Assembly: GCA_030152805.1 (NCBI GenBank)
Contig: JASLIG010000083.1
Location: forward strand, 1-37,836
Origin: Solirubrobacterales bacterium
GTDB taxonomy: Bacteria; Actinomycetota; Thermoleophilia; Solirubrobacterales; 70-9
Length of the DNA stretch: 37,836 nt
Direction of reading: 5' to 3'
Part shown: positions 8,297-15,917 of the stretch, in pieces
Numbering within the stretch: the first letter of the stretch is position 1
How the letters are laid out: each line of letters starts with the position of its first letter
Notes under the pieces: generated by a model
Seen by the model: the letters and a program-made list of their open reading frames with translations, nothing else
Databases searched by the model: none
Told to the model about the DNA's origin: nothing
Position numbers and translations under genes: made by a program

Positions 8297-8674
8297 TCAG
8301 CCCCAGATCGCCAAGGGAAGGTGCTCGAGGATGGTTTCGTCGGCCGTGACGAGCGGAGCGTCGGCAAGTAGAGCGTGGGCGGCGATCAAGCGATCGAAGG
8401 GGTCCCGGGTCCAGGAGAGGTCCGCGGCAGCCCCTACGAGCCCCGCCAGTGAAACGTCATCGATCCCGAGACCGATCGTCTTTTGCAACGCCGAGAGCGG
8501 CGCGGCGGCGGGCTCAGTGACCCGGTGGACTTCGTGGAGATAGGTCAGCTCGAGCTCGACGATCGGAGAGACGAACGGTTGCTCGGACTCGATCAACCGA
8601 CGCACGGAGGTTGGCAGGCGCCGCTCGACACCCTCGTAAAGCCACCCCACGACATGGGTATCAAGAAGGATCAG
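8297..8674 (-). CDS. PIN-domain ribonuclease toxin (type II toxin-antitoxin)
   Basis: 125 aa from CTG 8674, the usual size for a VapC/PIN toxin. Acidic active-site residues in order: Asp5 (ILLDTH), Glu40/Glu42 (SPIVELELTYL), Asp91/Asp94 (WTRDPFDRLIAAHAL) and Asp112 (PLVTADETIL). The LLDTH opening and RDPFDRLIAAHA motif match the Sll0205-like PIN subgroup, usually paired with Phd/YefM-type antitoxins as here. Start: the catalytic LLDTH lies right at the N-terminus. The only ATG in frame (8740) would add 22 unrelated residues deep inside the antitoxin gene, whereas CTG 8674 has GGAG seven bases upstream and overlaps the antitoxin by 14 bp. PIN toxins cleave RNA, often tRNA; the target here is unknown. 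Confidence 0.85.
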   Translation of the reverse strand: MILLDTHVVGWLYEGVERRLPTSVRRLIESEQPFVSPIVELELTYLHEVHRVTEPAAAPLSALQKTIGLGIDDVSLAGLVGAAADLSWTRDPFDRLIAAHALLADAPLVTADETILEHLPLAIWG

Positions 8675-8894
8675 GGTTCCACTCCGATGACCAGTCCATG
8701 TGGATGAAATCGTCGGGGTCGCCGACGAGGAACCCCTCACGACGCGGCAGGCGATCCCAGATCGACTGCTCCTCCTTGGGCGCTATCACCAGGGTCTTGC
8801 CCTTGCGCTCGATCTCGAGCGGCTGGCCGGTCTCGAGCACTTCGTCGAGCATCCGGTAGACGTTGGCGCGCAGCTTCGATGCGGTGATGGCCAT
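8661..8894 (-). CDS. Phd/YefM-like antitoxin of the PIN toxin
   Basis: 77 aa, MAITASKLRANVYRMLDEVL at the N-terminus, followed by TGQPLEIERKGKTLVIAPKE. This is the Phd/YefM DNA-binding fold signature (a short helix pair, then a strand with a GK-LV-I pattern). The C-terminal third (FLVGDPDDFIHMDWSSEW) is acidic and aromatic, as expected for a toxin-neutralising tail. ATG 8894 has a strong ribosome-binding site (GAGGAGG, six bases upstream). It is the promoter-proximal gene of the pair and likely autorepresses through the palindromes just upstream. Confidence 0.88.
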   Translation of the reverse strand: MAITASKLRANVYRMLDEVLETGQPLEIERKGKTLVIAPKEEQSIWDRLPRREGFLVGDPDDFIHMDWSSEWNPDPS

Positions 8895-8912
8895 GGCGGC
8901 CTCCTCAGGCAG

Positions 8913-8965
8913 CGTACGTACGTTGAAATGATGATTAGTACGTACGATAGCGCCGGTATCGGCGC
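8913..8965. promoter_or_regulatory. Palindrome-rich operator/promoter region of the Phd-PIN operon
   Basis: Two identical palindromes GTACGTAC lie at 8914-8921 and 8938-8945, 24 bp apart (the first extended to CGTACGTACG, 8913-8922), separated by an AT-rich segment (TGAAATGATGATTA) that probably contains the promoter of the minus-strand operon. A third element, GCGCCG-gtat-CGGCGC (8950-8965), follows. Phd-type antitoxins commonly bind paired palindromes over their own promoter, so autoregulation is the likely role. The segment from 8966 to 9086 holds nothing else I can identify. Confidence 0.6.
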
Positions 8966-9086
8966 CACGTCGCTCGAGCTGGGCTTGCGGGCTCACGAGG
9001 ACGACGCTACAGGCACGGATCCGACGGGTGGCGCGCAATTTCGCGCGAAACTCCGCCGACGCCCTCGTCAGAGTTGCGCCCGGACC

Positions 9087-9554
9087 GTGAGCCGCCGCGA
9101 CCAGATCACGCTGAGCGAGGAAGATCGGCTGGCGCTGCTCGGAGAGGGGCGGATCGCCGTCGTCTCCAGTATCGGCCCCCGCGGCTGGCCGCACTCGATG
9201 CCGATGTGGTTCGTGCCGCGGGAGGGTGAGGTCTGGATCTGGACCTACGCCAAGTCGCAGAAGGTCCGCAACCTCGAACGCGACCCGCGGGCGACCGTGC
9301 TGGTCGAGACCGGCCGCGAGTACGGCGAGCTGCGCGGCATGATGATCGAGGCCGAGGCGGAGATCCACCGCGATCCCGAGGTCGTGCTCGCTTTCGCCGA
9401 AGAGCTGACCCTGCGCTACGCGGAGGGGATCTCCTCGGTCGAGGGGGACGCCAGGGCCGCCCTGGAGGCGCAGGCCCCCAAGCGCGTCGCGATTCACTTC
9501 GGTCCCCGCCGGGTCGCAACCTGGGATCACCGCAAGCTGGGCGGAACCTATTGA
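9087..9554 (+). CDS. Pyridoxamine 5'-phosphate oxidase-fold (PPOX) flavin/F420-binding protein
   Basis: 155 aa from GTG 9087 (SRRDQITLSEEDRLALLGEG...). The split-barrel pattern is clear: RIAVVSSIGPRGWPHSMPMW, VWIWTYAKSQKVRNLERDPR and ATVLVETG. These are conserved in Rv1155/Rv2074-like PPOX proteins that bind FMN or F420 and reduce small molecules. The frame is open further upstream, but those residues are antisense to the toxin-antitoxin pair and do not resemble the family. The exact cofactor and substrate cannot be told from sequence. It stands alone, about 190 bp from the divergent antitoxin gene. Confidence 0.85.
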   Translation: MSRRDQITLSEEDRLALLGEGRIAVVSSIGPRGWPHSMPMWFVPREGEVWIWTYAKSQKVRNLERDPRATVLVETGREYGELRGMMIEAEAEIHRDPEVVLAFAEELTLRYAEGISSVEGDARAALEAQAPKRVAIHFGPRRVATWDHRKLGGTY

Positions 9555-9641
9555 CGCGTTAACGTGCTGGCGCTACCGACGCCGGCCGGGCGTGTTAGGA
9601 AGTGACCCGCACGCCGCACGCCGCCGACCCGCCACGCCGAG

Positions 9642-10757
9642 TTGAGATCCGCGAAGACCATCCTCCCCCTGCTGGCGCTCCTCGCCGCCCTGCTCGCTCC
9701 CGCCGCGGCCCGGGCGCTGCCGCCCGCCTTCTTCGGCATCGCGCCGCAGACGGCGCTGACGAACGCCGACGCCTCCTACATGAAGGCCGGCGGCATCGGC
9801 AGCGTGCGCTGGCCGGTCAACTGGGCGATGGTGCAGCCAAAGGCCAAGGGGGGGTATGACTGGAGCAGCGTCGATCCCGCGGTCGAGGTGGCGACGCGAC
9901 GCGGCCTCACGATGCTACCCTTCCTCTACGGCACGCCGCGCTGGGTCGCCCGCAAGCCGACCACGCTGCCGATCGACAACGGTCGCGCTCGCCGCGCCTG
10001 GCTCGCCTTCGTCGAAGCGGCGGTCAGGCGCTACGGCCCCGAAGGCGAATTCTGGGCCCAGCACGATCCCGCGGTGGCGGGCGTCAACTACGTACCGGCG
10101 ATCCCGCGGCCACTGCCGATCCGCACCTGGCAGATCTGGAACGAGGCCAACTTCTTCTACTTCGCGTATCCGGCCTCCCCGAGCCGCTACGCCCGCCTGC
10201 TGAAGCCGACCTACACGACAATCAAGCGCACCGATCCGACCGCCAAGGTGATCCTCACCGGACTCTTCGGCGATCCCGACCAGGCCGGCCCGCGCGGCAT
10301 GGACGCGACCAAGTTCCTCGAGGCGCTCTACCGCGTGCCGGGGATCAAGAGCTACTTCGACGCGGTCGCCCTGCACCCGTACGCCTTTCACGTCGACGAC
10401 CTCGAAGAACTGACCGAAGGCATGCGCGAAGTCGTCCTCGACAACCACGATCCCGGTGCCTCCCTCTACATCACCGAGATGGGCTGGGGCTCGCAGAACG
10501 ACCCCGACGTCGTCGCCTTCGAGCAGGGCATCCGAGGCCAGGCCCGCGAACTGCGCAAGGCCTACGCCTTCCTGATCGGCAACCGCCACCGCCTCAACCT
10601 CGCGGGCACCTACTGGTATTCCTGGAAGGACAACCCCGAATACGTCGCCTGTTCCTTCTGCGACTCCGTCGGTCTCTTTCGCGCCGGCAAGGGCTTCAAG
10701 CCAAAGCCGGCCTGGCGCGCCTTTGTGGCGCTAACGGGCGGGCGGGCGCGGCCCTAG
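9642..10757 (+). CDS. Secreted glycoside hydrolase (clan GH-A, GH39/PslG-like), copy 1
   Basis: 371 aa from TTG 9642; a stop codon in frame at 9603 excludes a much longer protein. A signal peptide (SAKTILPLLALLAALLAPAA) is followed by a TIM barrel. The acid/base is Glu168 in TWQIWNEANFF and the nucleophile Glu279 in LYITEMGWGS, the standard clan GH-A pair. AVALHPYAFH and WYSWKDN are further barrel-end motifs. A C-terminal CSFC pair (Cys337, Cys340) precedes the end. It is paralogous to the hydrolase at 35995-37143, and the two bracket the polysaccharide locus. It probably cleaves or trims the locus product or a wall glycan, as PslG does in the Psl system; the bond specificity is unknown. Confidence 0.85.
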   Translation: MRSAKTILPLLALLAALLAPAAARALPPAFFGIAPQTALTNADASYMKAGGIGSVRWPVNWAMVQPKAKGGYDWSSVDPAVEVATRRGLTMLPFLYGTPRWVARKPTTLPIDNGRARRAWLAFVEAAVRRYGPEGEFWAQHDPAVAGVNYVPAIPRPLPIRTWQIWNEANFFYFAYPASPSRYARLLKPTYTTIKRTDPTAKVILTGLFGDPDQAGPRGMDATKFLEALYRVPGIKSYFDAVALHPYAFHVDDLEELTEGMREVVLDNHDPGASLYITEMGWGSQNDPDVVAFEQGIRGQARELRKAYAFLIGNRHRLNLAGTYWYSWKDNPEYVACSFCDSVGLFRAGKGFKPKPAWRAFVALTGGRARP

Positions 10758-10767
10758 CCCGGTCGGG

Positions 10768-11568
10768 TCAGCTCTTCGTCGGTGCGCGCGCCTTGCGGCC
10801 GGCGCGCCAGGTGCCGCGTGGACGCGCGGTGGGCAGGCCGTCACGGCGGTAGTCGCCGCGACTCAGATGGTGCTCGAGGAATACGTAGAGGACGATGAAG
10901 AGGTAGCGACTGCCCATCTCGTTGAGCTTGAGCTTGGAGGTGCCGGCCTTGCGGTTCGTCCAGGAGATCGGCACGATGCCGTAGCTGTAGCCACGCACGA
11001 CGGCCTTGAGTGGCAACTCGACCGTCAGGTTGAAGTGGTGCGAGAGGAAGGGCTGTACGTTTTCGATCACCTCTCGCCTGTAGGCCTTGAAGGCGTTCGT
11101 CGTGTCGTTGTAGCCGTGGCGAAAGAAGACCCGGATGGCGAAGTTGACGATCCGGTTCATGATCAGCTTCGAGCGCGGATAGTCGAGCACGGTGGAGCCG
11201 TGCACGAAGCGCGAGCCGAAGGCGCACTCATAGCCCTCTTCGAGCAGGCGATGGTAGGAGACCAGGTCGCCCGGACTGTCCGAGCCGTCGGCCATCACGA
11301 TCGCCACCGCATCGCCCTCGAAGGCCTCCAGACCTGCCCGCACGGCGAAGCCGAAGCCGTTGCGGTAGGGGGACGGAAGGCAGCGCACCTGTGGGTGGTT
11401 GGCGCCGATGCGCTCGACGACCGCCGTGGTTCCGTCGGTGCTCGAATCATCGACGACAATCACCTCGTGGTCGATTTCCTCTCGCGAGAGTGTCGCGACG
11501 AGACCCTCGACCGTCTCCGCGACCGTCTCCTCCTCGTTGTGCGCCGGGATGACGACCGAGAGCTTCAT
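10768..11568 (-). CDS. GT2 glycosyltransferase, polyprenyl-phosphate hexose synthase-like (DPM1/GtrB-like)
   Basis: 266 aa. GT-A fold: SVVIPAHNEEETV at the N-terminus, nucleotide-binding VVDDSSTDGT (38-47) and a metal/donor motif MADGSDSPGD (92-101; Asp94, Asp97), then the DPM-like FGSRFVHGSTVLDYPR and WTNRKAGTSKLKL. These are typical of dolichyl/undecaprenyl-phosphate mannose or glucose synthases, but the C-terminal TM helices of many bacterial versions are absent; only a weak hydrophobic helix (YLFIVLYVFLE) is seen. It is the last gene of the five-gene minus-strand block and overlaps the upstream epimerase gene by ATGA (11565-11568). It may transfer a hexose to a lipid carrier or act in repeat-unit assembly. 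Confidence 0.88.
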   Translation of the reverse strand: MKLSVVIPAHNEEETVAETVEGLVATLSREEIDHEVIVVDDSSTDGTTAVVERIGANHPQVRCLPSPYRNGFGFAVRAGLEAFEGDAVAIVMADGSDSPGDLVSYHRLLEEGYECAFGSRFVHGSTVLDYPRSKLIMNRIVNFAIRVFFRHGYNDTTNAFKAYRREVIENVQPFLSHHFNLTVELPLKAVVRGYSYGIVPISWTNRKAGTSKLKLNEMGSRYLFIVLYVFLEHHLSRGDYRRDGLPTARPRGTWRAGRKARAPTKS

Positions 11569-12638
11569 GCCGGAGCAGAGATCCAGCGCTCGGCGTTCGC
11601 CTCATAGATCTCGCGCAGGATCGTCTCGAGGTTTCGTTGCGGACGCCAACCGCCGTACTCGGAGCCGAACTCGTCGAGGTCGCTGATCCACCAGCGGTGG
11701 TCGCCGATGCGGGCCTCATCGCTCATCTCCCAGCGAAGCTCGCGCTCGGCGATCCGCTGGCAGATCTCGATCGCCTCCAGCATCGAGCAGGCGTTGCCGC
11801 GCCCGCCGCCGATGTTGTAGACCGCCGCGGCACGCGGTTTGCCGTGGAAGAGGAGGAAGGCATCGACCAGGTCGGCGCTGTGCAGGTTGTCTCGCACCTG
11901 CTTGCCTTCGTAGCCGAAGACGGTGTAGGGGTCGCCCGTGACCGTGCACTTCATCAGGTAGGCGAGGAAGCCGTGCAGTTGAGCACCGGCGTGGTTGGGA
12001 CCGGTGAGGCAGCCGGCGCGGAAGCAGACAGTGGGCATGTCGAAGTAGCGGCCGTACTCTTGGACGAGCAGGTCGGCGGCTGCCTTGGAGGCGCCGAAGA
12101 GCGAGTGCAGGGTGGAGTCGATCGACATCGTCGTGTCGATGCCCTCGAACCATTCGTGGTCCTCGGGCAGCTCCAGGCGGGTCTCGAGGCTCTCGAGCGG
12201 CAGGCGGTTGGGGGTGTCGCCGTAGACCTTGTTGGTCGAGGTGAAGACGAAGGAGGCATTCGGGCAGTGCTTTCGGGTCGCCTCGAGCAGATTGAGCGTG
12301 CCGTTGGCATTGATGCCGAAGTCGGCCTGTGGGTCGCTGGCCGCCCAGTCATGGGAAGGCTGCGCCGCGGTGTGGACGACCAGCTCGATCTGCCCGCCCG
12401 CCTCGGCGAAGACGCGATCGATGCCGTCGGCGTCGCGAATGTCGAGGTCGGCGGTGCGGAACTCGCTCAGCTCGCGCCTGAGGCGCTCGGTGACGTGCGA
12501 GGTCGAGGCCTCCGGACCGAAGAGGACCGCCCGGGTGTCGTTCTCGATCCCGATCACGTCGTAGCCGGTCTCGACCAGCCTGGCCGCCGACTCGGAGCCG
12601 ATCAGGCCCCCGGAGCCCGTGACTATCGCCTTTGGCAT
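11565..12638 (-). CDS. SDR-family NAD-dependent epimerase, CDP-paratose 2-epimerase-like
   Basis: 357 aa from ATG 12638, which places the Rossmann motif TGSGGLIGS at residues 7-15. AAQPSHDWAASDP (91-103), STNKVYGD and CLTGPNHAGAQLHGFLAYL resemble the RfbE (CDP-tyvelose/paratose 2-epimerase) branch of the extended SDRs. Where the catalytic YxxxK is expected the sequence is HSLFGASK, so the usual Tyr is Phe181 while Lys185 is kept. I recall similar HSLFGASK variants in related proteins, so this may be a subfamily trait, but classical SDR chemistry would need another acid/base. It is adjacent to a second epimerase-like SDR and a methyltransferase, suggesting synthesis of an unusual sugar. Substrate not assignable. 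Confidence 0.82.
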   Translation of the reverse strand: MPKAIVTGSGGLIGSESAARLVETGYDVIGIENDTRAVLFGPEASTSHVTERLRRELSEFRTADLDIRDADGIDRVFAEAGGQIELVVHTAAQPSHDWAASDPQADFGINANGTLNLLEATRKHCPNASFVFTSTNKVYGDTPNRLPLESLETRLELPEDHEWFEGIDTTMSIDSTLHSLFGASKAAADLLVQEYGRYFDMPTVCFRAGCLTGPNHAGAQLHGFLAYLMKCTVTGDPYTVFGYEGKQVRDNLHSADLVDAFLLFHGKPRAAAVYNIGGGRGNACSMLEAIEICQRIAERELRWEMSDEARIGDHRWWISDLDEFGSEYGGWRPQRNLETILREIYEANAERWISAPA

Positions 12639-12660
12639 CGCTTTCTGGTGCCCCCTTTGG

Positions 12661-13728
12661 CTATCGCTCGAAACCAAGTGCTGCGCGCAGCTCGTTCTCG
12701 CGCTCGGTCGACCAGGCGAGCAGGTCGGCGAGGACGTCACGCGCCCCACGGCGCGGGCGCCACGAGGTTAGAGAATGGAGGCGCGCGCAGTCGCTCAGGT
12801 AGACGGGGACGTCGCCGGGACGCGTCTCCGCATCGGTCCCGATCGGCACCTCGTTGCCGGTCAGCTCACGGCAGAGCTCGGTTGTCTCCAGTAGCGAAAG
12901 ACTGCGCTCGCGGCCGCCGCCGACGTTGGCGACGACGCCGCTCCAACGTTCCGGGTCGGTGAGCTGCTCCTCGACCAGGTCGGTCAGGTCGTCGACGTGG
13001 AGTAGGTCACGCACCTGCTTGCCTGAGCCGCCGTAGCCGATATAGGTCAGCGGCAGTTCGAAGAGATGGCTGAGCAGCCACCAGGAGAAGATCCCCTGGT
13101 CGACCTTGCCCATCTGCCAGGGGCCGGCGATCACGCCACAACGGTTGGTCACGGCGCGCAGGCCGAAGGCGTCGGCGTACTCCTCGATCAGGTGCTCGGC
13201 CGAGAGCTTGGTGGCTCCGTAGAGGGTCCGCGCGCCCGCCATCGGAAAGTCCTCGGAGATGCCGCTGACGCCGGCGCCGGCGACCGGCTGGGAGGCGGAG
13301 AGCTCGAAGCGCGTCTCGGCCTCCTCCAGCACCAGGTCCAGCTGAGGCGCCACCGGATAGACGCGGCTGGTCGAGAGGAAGACGACGAATGCCCCCTCGG
13401 CCCGGGCTCGCTCGAGGCAGTTGAAGGCGCCGAGCAGATTGGTCTGGACGGAGTAGGAGGTATCGGCGAAGCCGGCGAGCACCGAGGGCTCGGCCGAGCA
13501 CTCGATCATCGCGTCGAAGCTGCCCGCGGCGCCCAGGTCGGAGGGCTCGCGCACGTCGCCGTGGACGAACTCGACGCCGGCATCGCGCAGGCGAGGCAGG
13601 TTGAGCTCGGAACCTCGTCGCATCAGGTTGTCGAGGGCGACGAGCTCCCACTCGGGATTGCGGGCGGCGAGCGAGACCGCGAGGTTGGCGCCGACGAAAC
13701 CGGCACCTCCTGTGACCAGGATTCGCAC
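12661..13728 (-). CDS. SDR-family NAD-dependent epimerase/dehydratase, paratose-epimerase-like
   Basis: 355 aa. Rossmann motif TGGAGFVGANL (6-16) and canonical catalytic YGATK (Tyr170, Lys174). SAEPSVLAG, CGVIAGPWQMGKVDQG and YGGSGKQVRDLLHVDDL resemble the CDP-paratose 2-epimerase-like group, as in the neighbouring SDR, so the two genes look like related but diverged family members. A product role as nucleotide-sugar 2- or 4-epimerase is possible. The window holds no CDP-sugar dehydratase genes (RfbF/G/H) to feed a true paratose pathway. Spacing is tight: 3 bp after the methyltransferase gene and 22 bp before the next SDR. Confidence 0.85.
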   Translation of the reverse strand: MRILVTGGAGFVGANLAVSLAARNPEWELVALDNLMRRGSELNLPRLRDAGVEFVHGDVREPSDLGAAGSFDAMIECSAEPSVLAGFADTSYSVQTNLLGAFNCLERARAEGAFVVFLSTSRVYPVAPQLDLVLEEAETRFELSASQPVAGAGVSGISEDFPMAGARTLYGATKLSAEHLIEEYADAFGLRAVTNRCGVIAGPWQMGKVDQGIFSWWLLSHLFELPLTYIGYGGSGKQVRDLLHVDDLTDLVEEQLTDPERWSGVVANVGGGRERSLSLLETTELCRELTGNEVPIGTDAETRPGDVPVYLSDCARLHSLTSWRPRRGARDVLADLLAWSTERENELRAALGFER

Positions 13729-13731
13729 CGT

Positions 13732-14376
13732 CTAGCGGCGACCGATCACCAGGAACTGCTTGCCGAGCAGCTTCCAGGCGGGAGGCGTTCGCAGGTAGAG
13801 GCCCGTGAGGCGCTGTGAGGGCGGCAGGATGCCGCGGAAGGAGTAGGGCAGGTAGCGGGGGATGATTCGCTCTGGCTCGAATCCGGCCGCGTAGAGGTGC
13901 TCCGCGATCGCCACGTGGGTGAGCGCCACGTAGTGATCGGCGCAGTCCCAATACTCCTTCGCGCAGTAGCGGTAGTTGGGCCCCATGATCGCGATCCTGC
14001 CACCGGGCGCCATCGCGTCCCTCATCTTTTCCAGGAACCGGGCGATCGCCTCCTGGTCGTGCAGGTGCTCGAGGAAGTTGGAGGCGTAGACCCCGTCGAA
14101 GTGTTCGCTGGGAAGATCGGCGTCCATGATGCTCGCGGTGACCACCTTGACGCCGGCGGTTTCCTCGGCCTCGGGATAAGCGACCTCGTCGACCGCCCAG
14201 CGCTCGGCGGCGTCGATCGAGCCGATGAACTCGCCGCGACCGGCGGCCGGGTCGAGCACGGTCTGGGGCGATTCCATCAGCCCGTGGACGTGCGGCGCGA
14301 TCGCTTCCCAGACCCGCAGGCGAGCGGCCTGGTCGATGTCGCGAAAGCGGTATGCGTAGAGGCGCTCGAAGTTCAT
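13732..14376 (-). CDS. Class I SAM-dependent methyltransferase
   Basis: 214 aa. SAM-binding motif I is VLDPAAGRGEFIG (40-52), followed by VDEVAYPEA and FDGVYASNFLEHL (motif IV region), then MAPGGRIAIMGPNYRY. The fold is that of a UbiE/Methyltransf_11-type enzyme acting on small molecules or lipid-linked substrates. Co-transcription with two nucleotide-sugar SDRs and a GT2 suggests O- or N-methylation of a repeat-unit sugar, though this is contextual. The nonpolar C-terminus (SFRGILPPSQRL, LKLLGKQFLVIGRR-like) may contact membrane lipid. Start ATG 14376; gap of 35 bp to the upstream flippase gene. Confidence 0.85.
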   Translation of the reverse strand: MNFERLYAYRFRDIDQAARLRVWEAIAPHVHGLMESPQTVLDPAAGRGEFIGSIDAAERWAVDEVAYPEAEETAGVKVVTASIMDADLPSEHFDGVYASNFLEHLHDQEAIARFLEKMRDAMAPGGRIAIMGPNYRYCAKEYWDCADHYVALTHVAIAEHLYAAGFEPERIIPRYLPYSFRGILPPSQRLTGLYLRTPPAWKLLGKQFLVIGRR

Positions 14377-14411
14377 CTTTGCCGCGGCCGACCCCTGTCG
14401 GCCGCGCCAGA

Positions 14412-15884
14412 CTACAGGCGGCCACCCCGGTAACGCCCCGTCATCGCTCTCAGCCTCTCCGGCACGATTGGCCAGGCGATCTTCAGCGCGGCGGGCAGCT
14501 CCGGACGCATCACCAACGCTCCGAGAGCGGCCCAGATGGCCCCGGTCAGGCCGAGCCGCAGTACGAGGCCGACGACCGACTCCGGCACGGGGACGAGGTA
14601 CCCGGCCGCGGCCGCCACGGCTCCAATCACGAGCGCCCGCGCCACCGGCGCCGCGGCCGCCCGCATCTCCTCGCCGGCGTGGAAGTCGAGGATGGCCAGG
14701 GTCGTCACCGCGCTGGCGCTGAGGGCGATGCCGATTCCCGCCGTATCCAGGCCCGGGATCGTCGCGGCGCTGACGCCGGCCAGCACGACCGCCGAGCCGC
14801 AGACTGCGACCAGCGGCCCCCGGGTGCGCCCCTGGGAGAGAGCCAACCCGGTCATCGCCGGGATCGCGCTGGCGCCCAGCAGCATCCCGGGCGCGGCCGC
14901 TAGGACGAGGTCGACGGTCGGCAGCCAGCGGTCGCCAAGCAGGACGATCACCAGCGCGTGCGAGGCGCCCGCAAGCAAAGCAAGCGGCAGGCTCACCAGC
15001 GTGGCGGAGAGTGCCGCGGCGCGGGCGGCGCGGCGGGGCCTTTCGGCTGCCGACCGCGCCAGGGCCGGAAAGGAGACCCGCTGAACCGCCGAGGCGAGGG
15101 CGGTTGGGACGGTGAAGAGGCGTTCGGCCATCGCGTAGAAGCCGGTGATCGAAGTGCCGCCGATCGCACTGATCAGGGTGACGAAGCCAAGTCCCTTGGC
15201 GAGGTTGCCAATTCGCAGCCCGCTCGCGCGCATGCCGAAGTGGGCCAGTGGGCGCACCGGCCCGAAGTCGAAGCTGAGACCCGCCGCCGCGCCACCTAGC
15301 GATCTGGCGACTCCCGCGCCAGCGAGAGCGGCCAGCGGGATCGCGCCGGCCAGGCTGAAGGCGCCGAGGCCAGCCACGGCCGCCGCCAGCGCGAAGACGT
15401 TGAAGCCGAGCGTCTCGGCCGTCTCGACTGCGGCAACCCGGCCGAACCGCAGATGCCGCTCCAGCATCACCATCGGCACGGCGCGGATTGCGTAGATCGG
15501 GATCGCCACCGCCGCCACCGCCGTTACCGAGAGCACGTCGCCCCCGACCCCGAGTGCCGGTAGCAGGACGAACGCTAGGGCTGAGGCTGTCAGCGCCAGC
15601 GTGAGTCCGGTCACGAAAAGGAAGCCAGTGACCGATCGCTGTTGGGAGGCATCTGGGTCATCGGGAAGTCGGATCAGCGCCGCGCTAAGGCCGACGCCGC
15701 TGGCCGCCTGCGCTAGCGCCTGCGCTGCCGCCGCGATTGCGAAGAGCCCGTAGTCGGCCGGCGAAAGCAACCGCGCCAGGACGAGCGTCACACCCGCGGT
15801 GAGCAGCTGCAGCGCCAGCGTGCGACCGACGAGGATCCCCACCCCGCGAGCGGCGGTGACGCCGAGGGGCGTCCTCATTGCCAT
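14412..15884 (-). CDS. Wzx-type oligosaccharide flippase, copy 1
   Basis: 490 aa from ATG 15884; TTG 15896 and ATG 15878 are alternatives and none has a clear ribosome-binding site. There are about 12-14 hydrophobic segments. The N-terminal amphipathic segment ARGVGILVGRTLALQLLTAG and LARLLSPADYGLFAIA are diagnostic of the WzxC/MATE-like polysaccharide export family, which flips undecaprenyl-linked repeat units across the membrane. It is first in the minus-strand block 15.9-10.8 kb. It is paralogous to the flippase at 21303-22787; both show the same N-terminal motifs and similar overall length. Confidence 0.9.
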   Translation of the reverse strand: MAMRTPLGVTAARGVGILVGRTLALQLLTAGVTLVLARLLSPADYGLFAIAAAAQALAQAASGVGLSAALIRLPDDPDASQQRSVTGFLFVTGLTLALTASALAFVLLPALGVGGDVLSVTAVAAVAIPIYAIRAVPMVMLERHLRFGRVAAVETAETLGFNVFALAAAVAGLGAFSLAGAIPLAALAGAGVARSLGGAAAGLSFDFGPVRPLAHFGMRASGLRIGNLAKGLGFVTLISAIGGTSITGFYAMAERLFTVPTALASAVQRVSFPALARSAAERPRRAARAAALSATLVSLPLALLAGASHALVIVLLGDRWLPTVDLVLAAAPGMLLGASAIPAMTGLALSQGRTRGPLVAVCGSAVVLAGVSAATIPGLDTAGIGIALSASAVTTLAILDFHAGEEMRAAAAPVARALVIGAVAAAAGYLVPVPESVVGLVLRLGLTGAIWAALGALVMRPELPAALKIAWPIVPERLRAMTGRYRGGRL

Positions 15885-15893
15885 CGGTGCAGA

Positions 15894-15917
15894 CAATATG
15901 AATATGGTGCGACGTCG
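15894..15917. promoter_or_regulatory. Compact divergent promoter candidate between flippase and FkbM genes
   Basis: Only about 21-33 bp separate the two divergent genes. The segment is markedly AT-rich for this genome and nearly symmetric (CAATATGAATATGG), with TATGAA or TATGGT resembling -10 boxes on the plus strand and CATATT on the minus strand. With no Shine-Dalgarno sequence before either gene, both could be transcribed from here as leaderless or nearly leaderless messages. Role inferred from position and composition only. Confidence 0.35.

Noticed and set aside
10758..10767. CCCG-gt-CGGG between convergent hydrolase and GT2 genes as a terminator
   Set aside because: Four-base stem with a two-base loop is too small, and there is no T-run.
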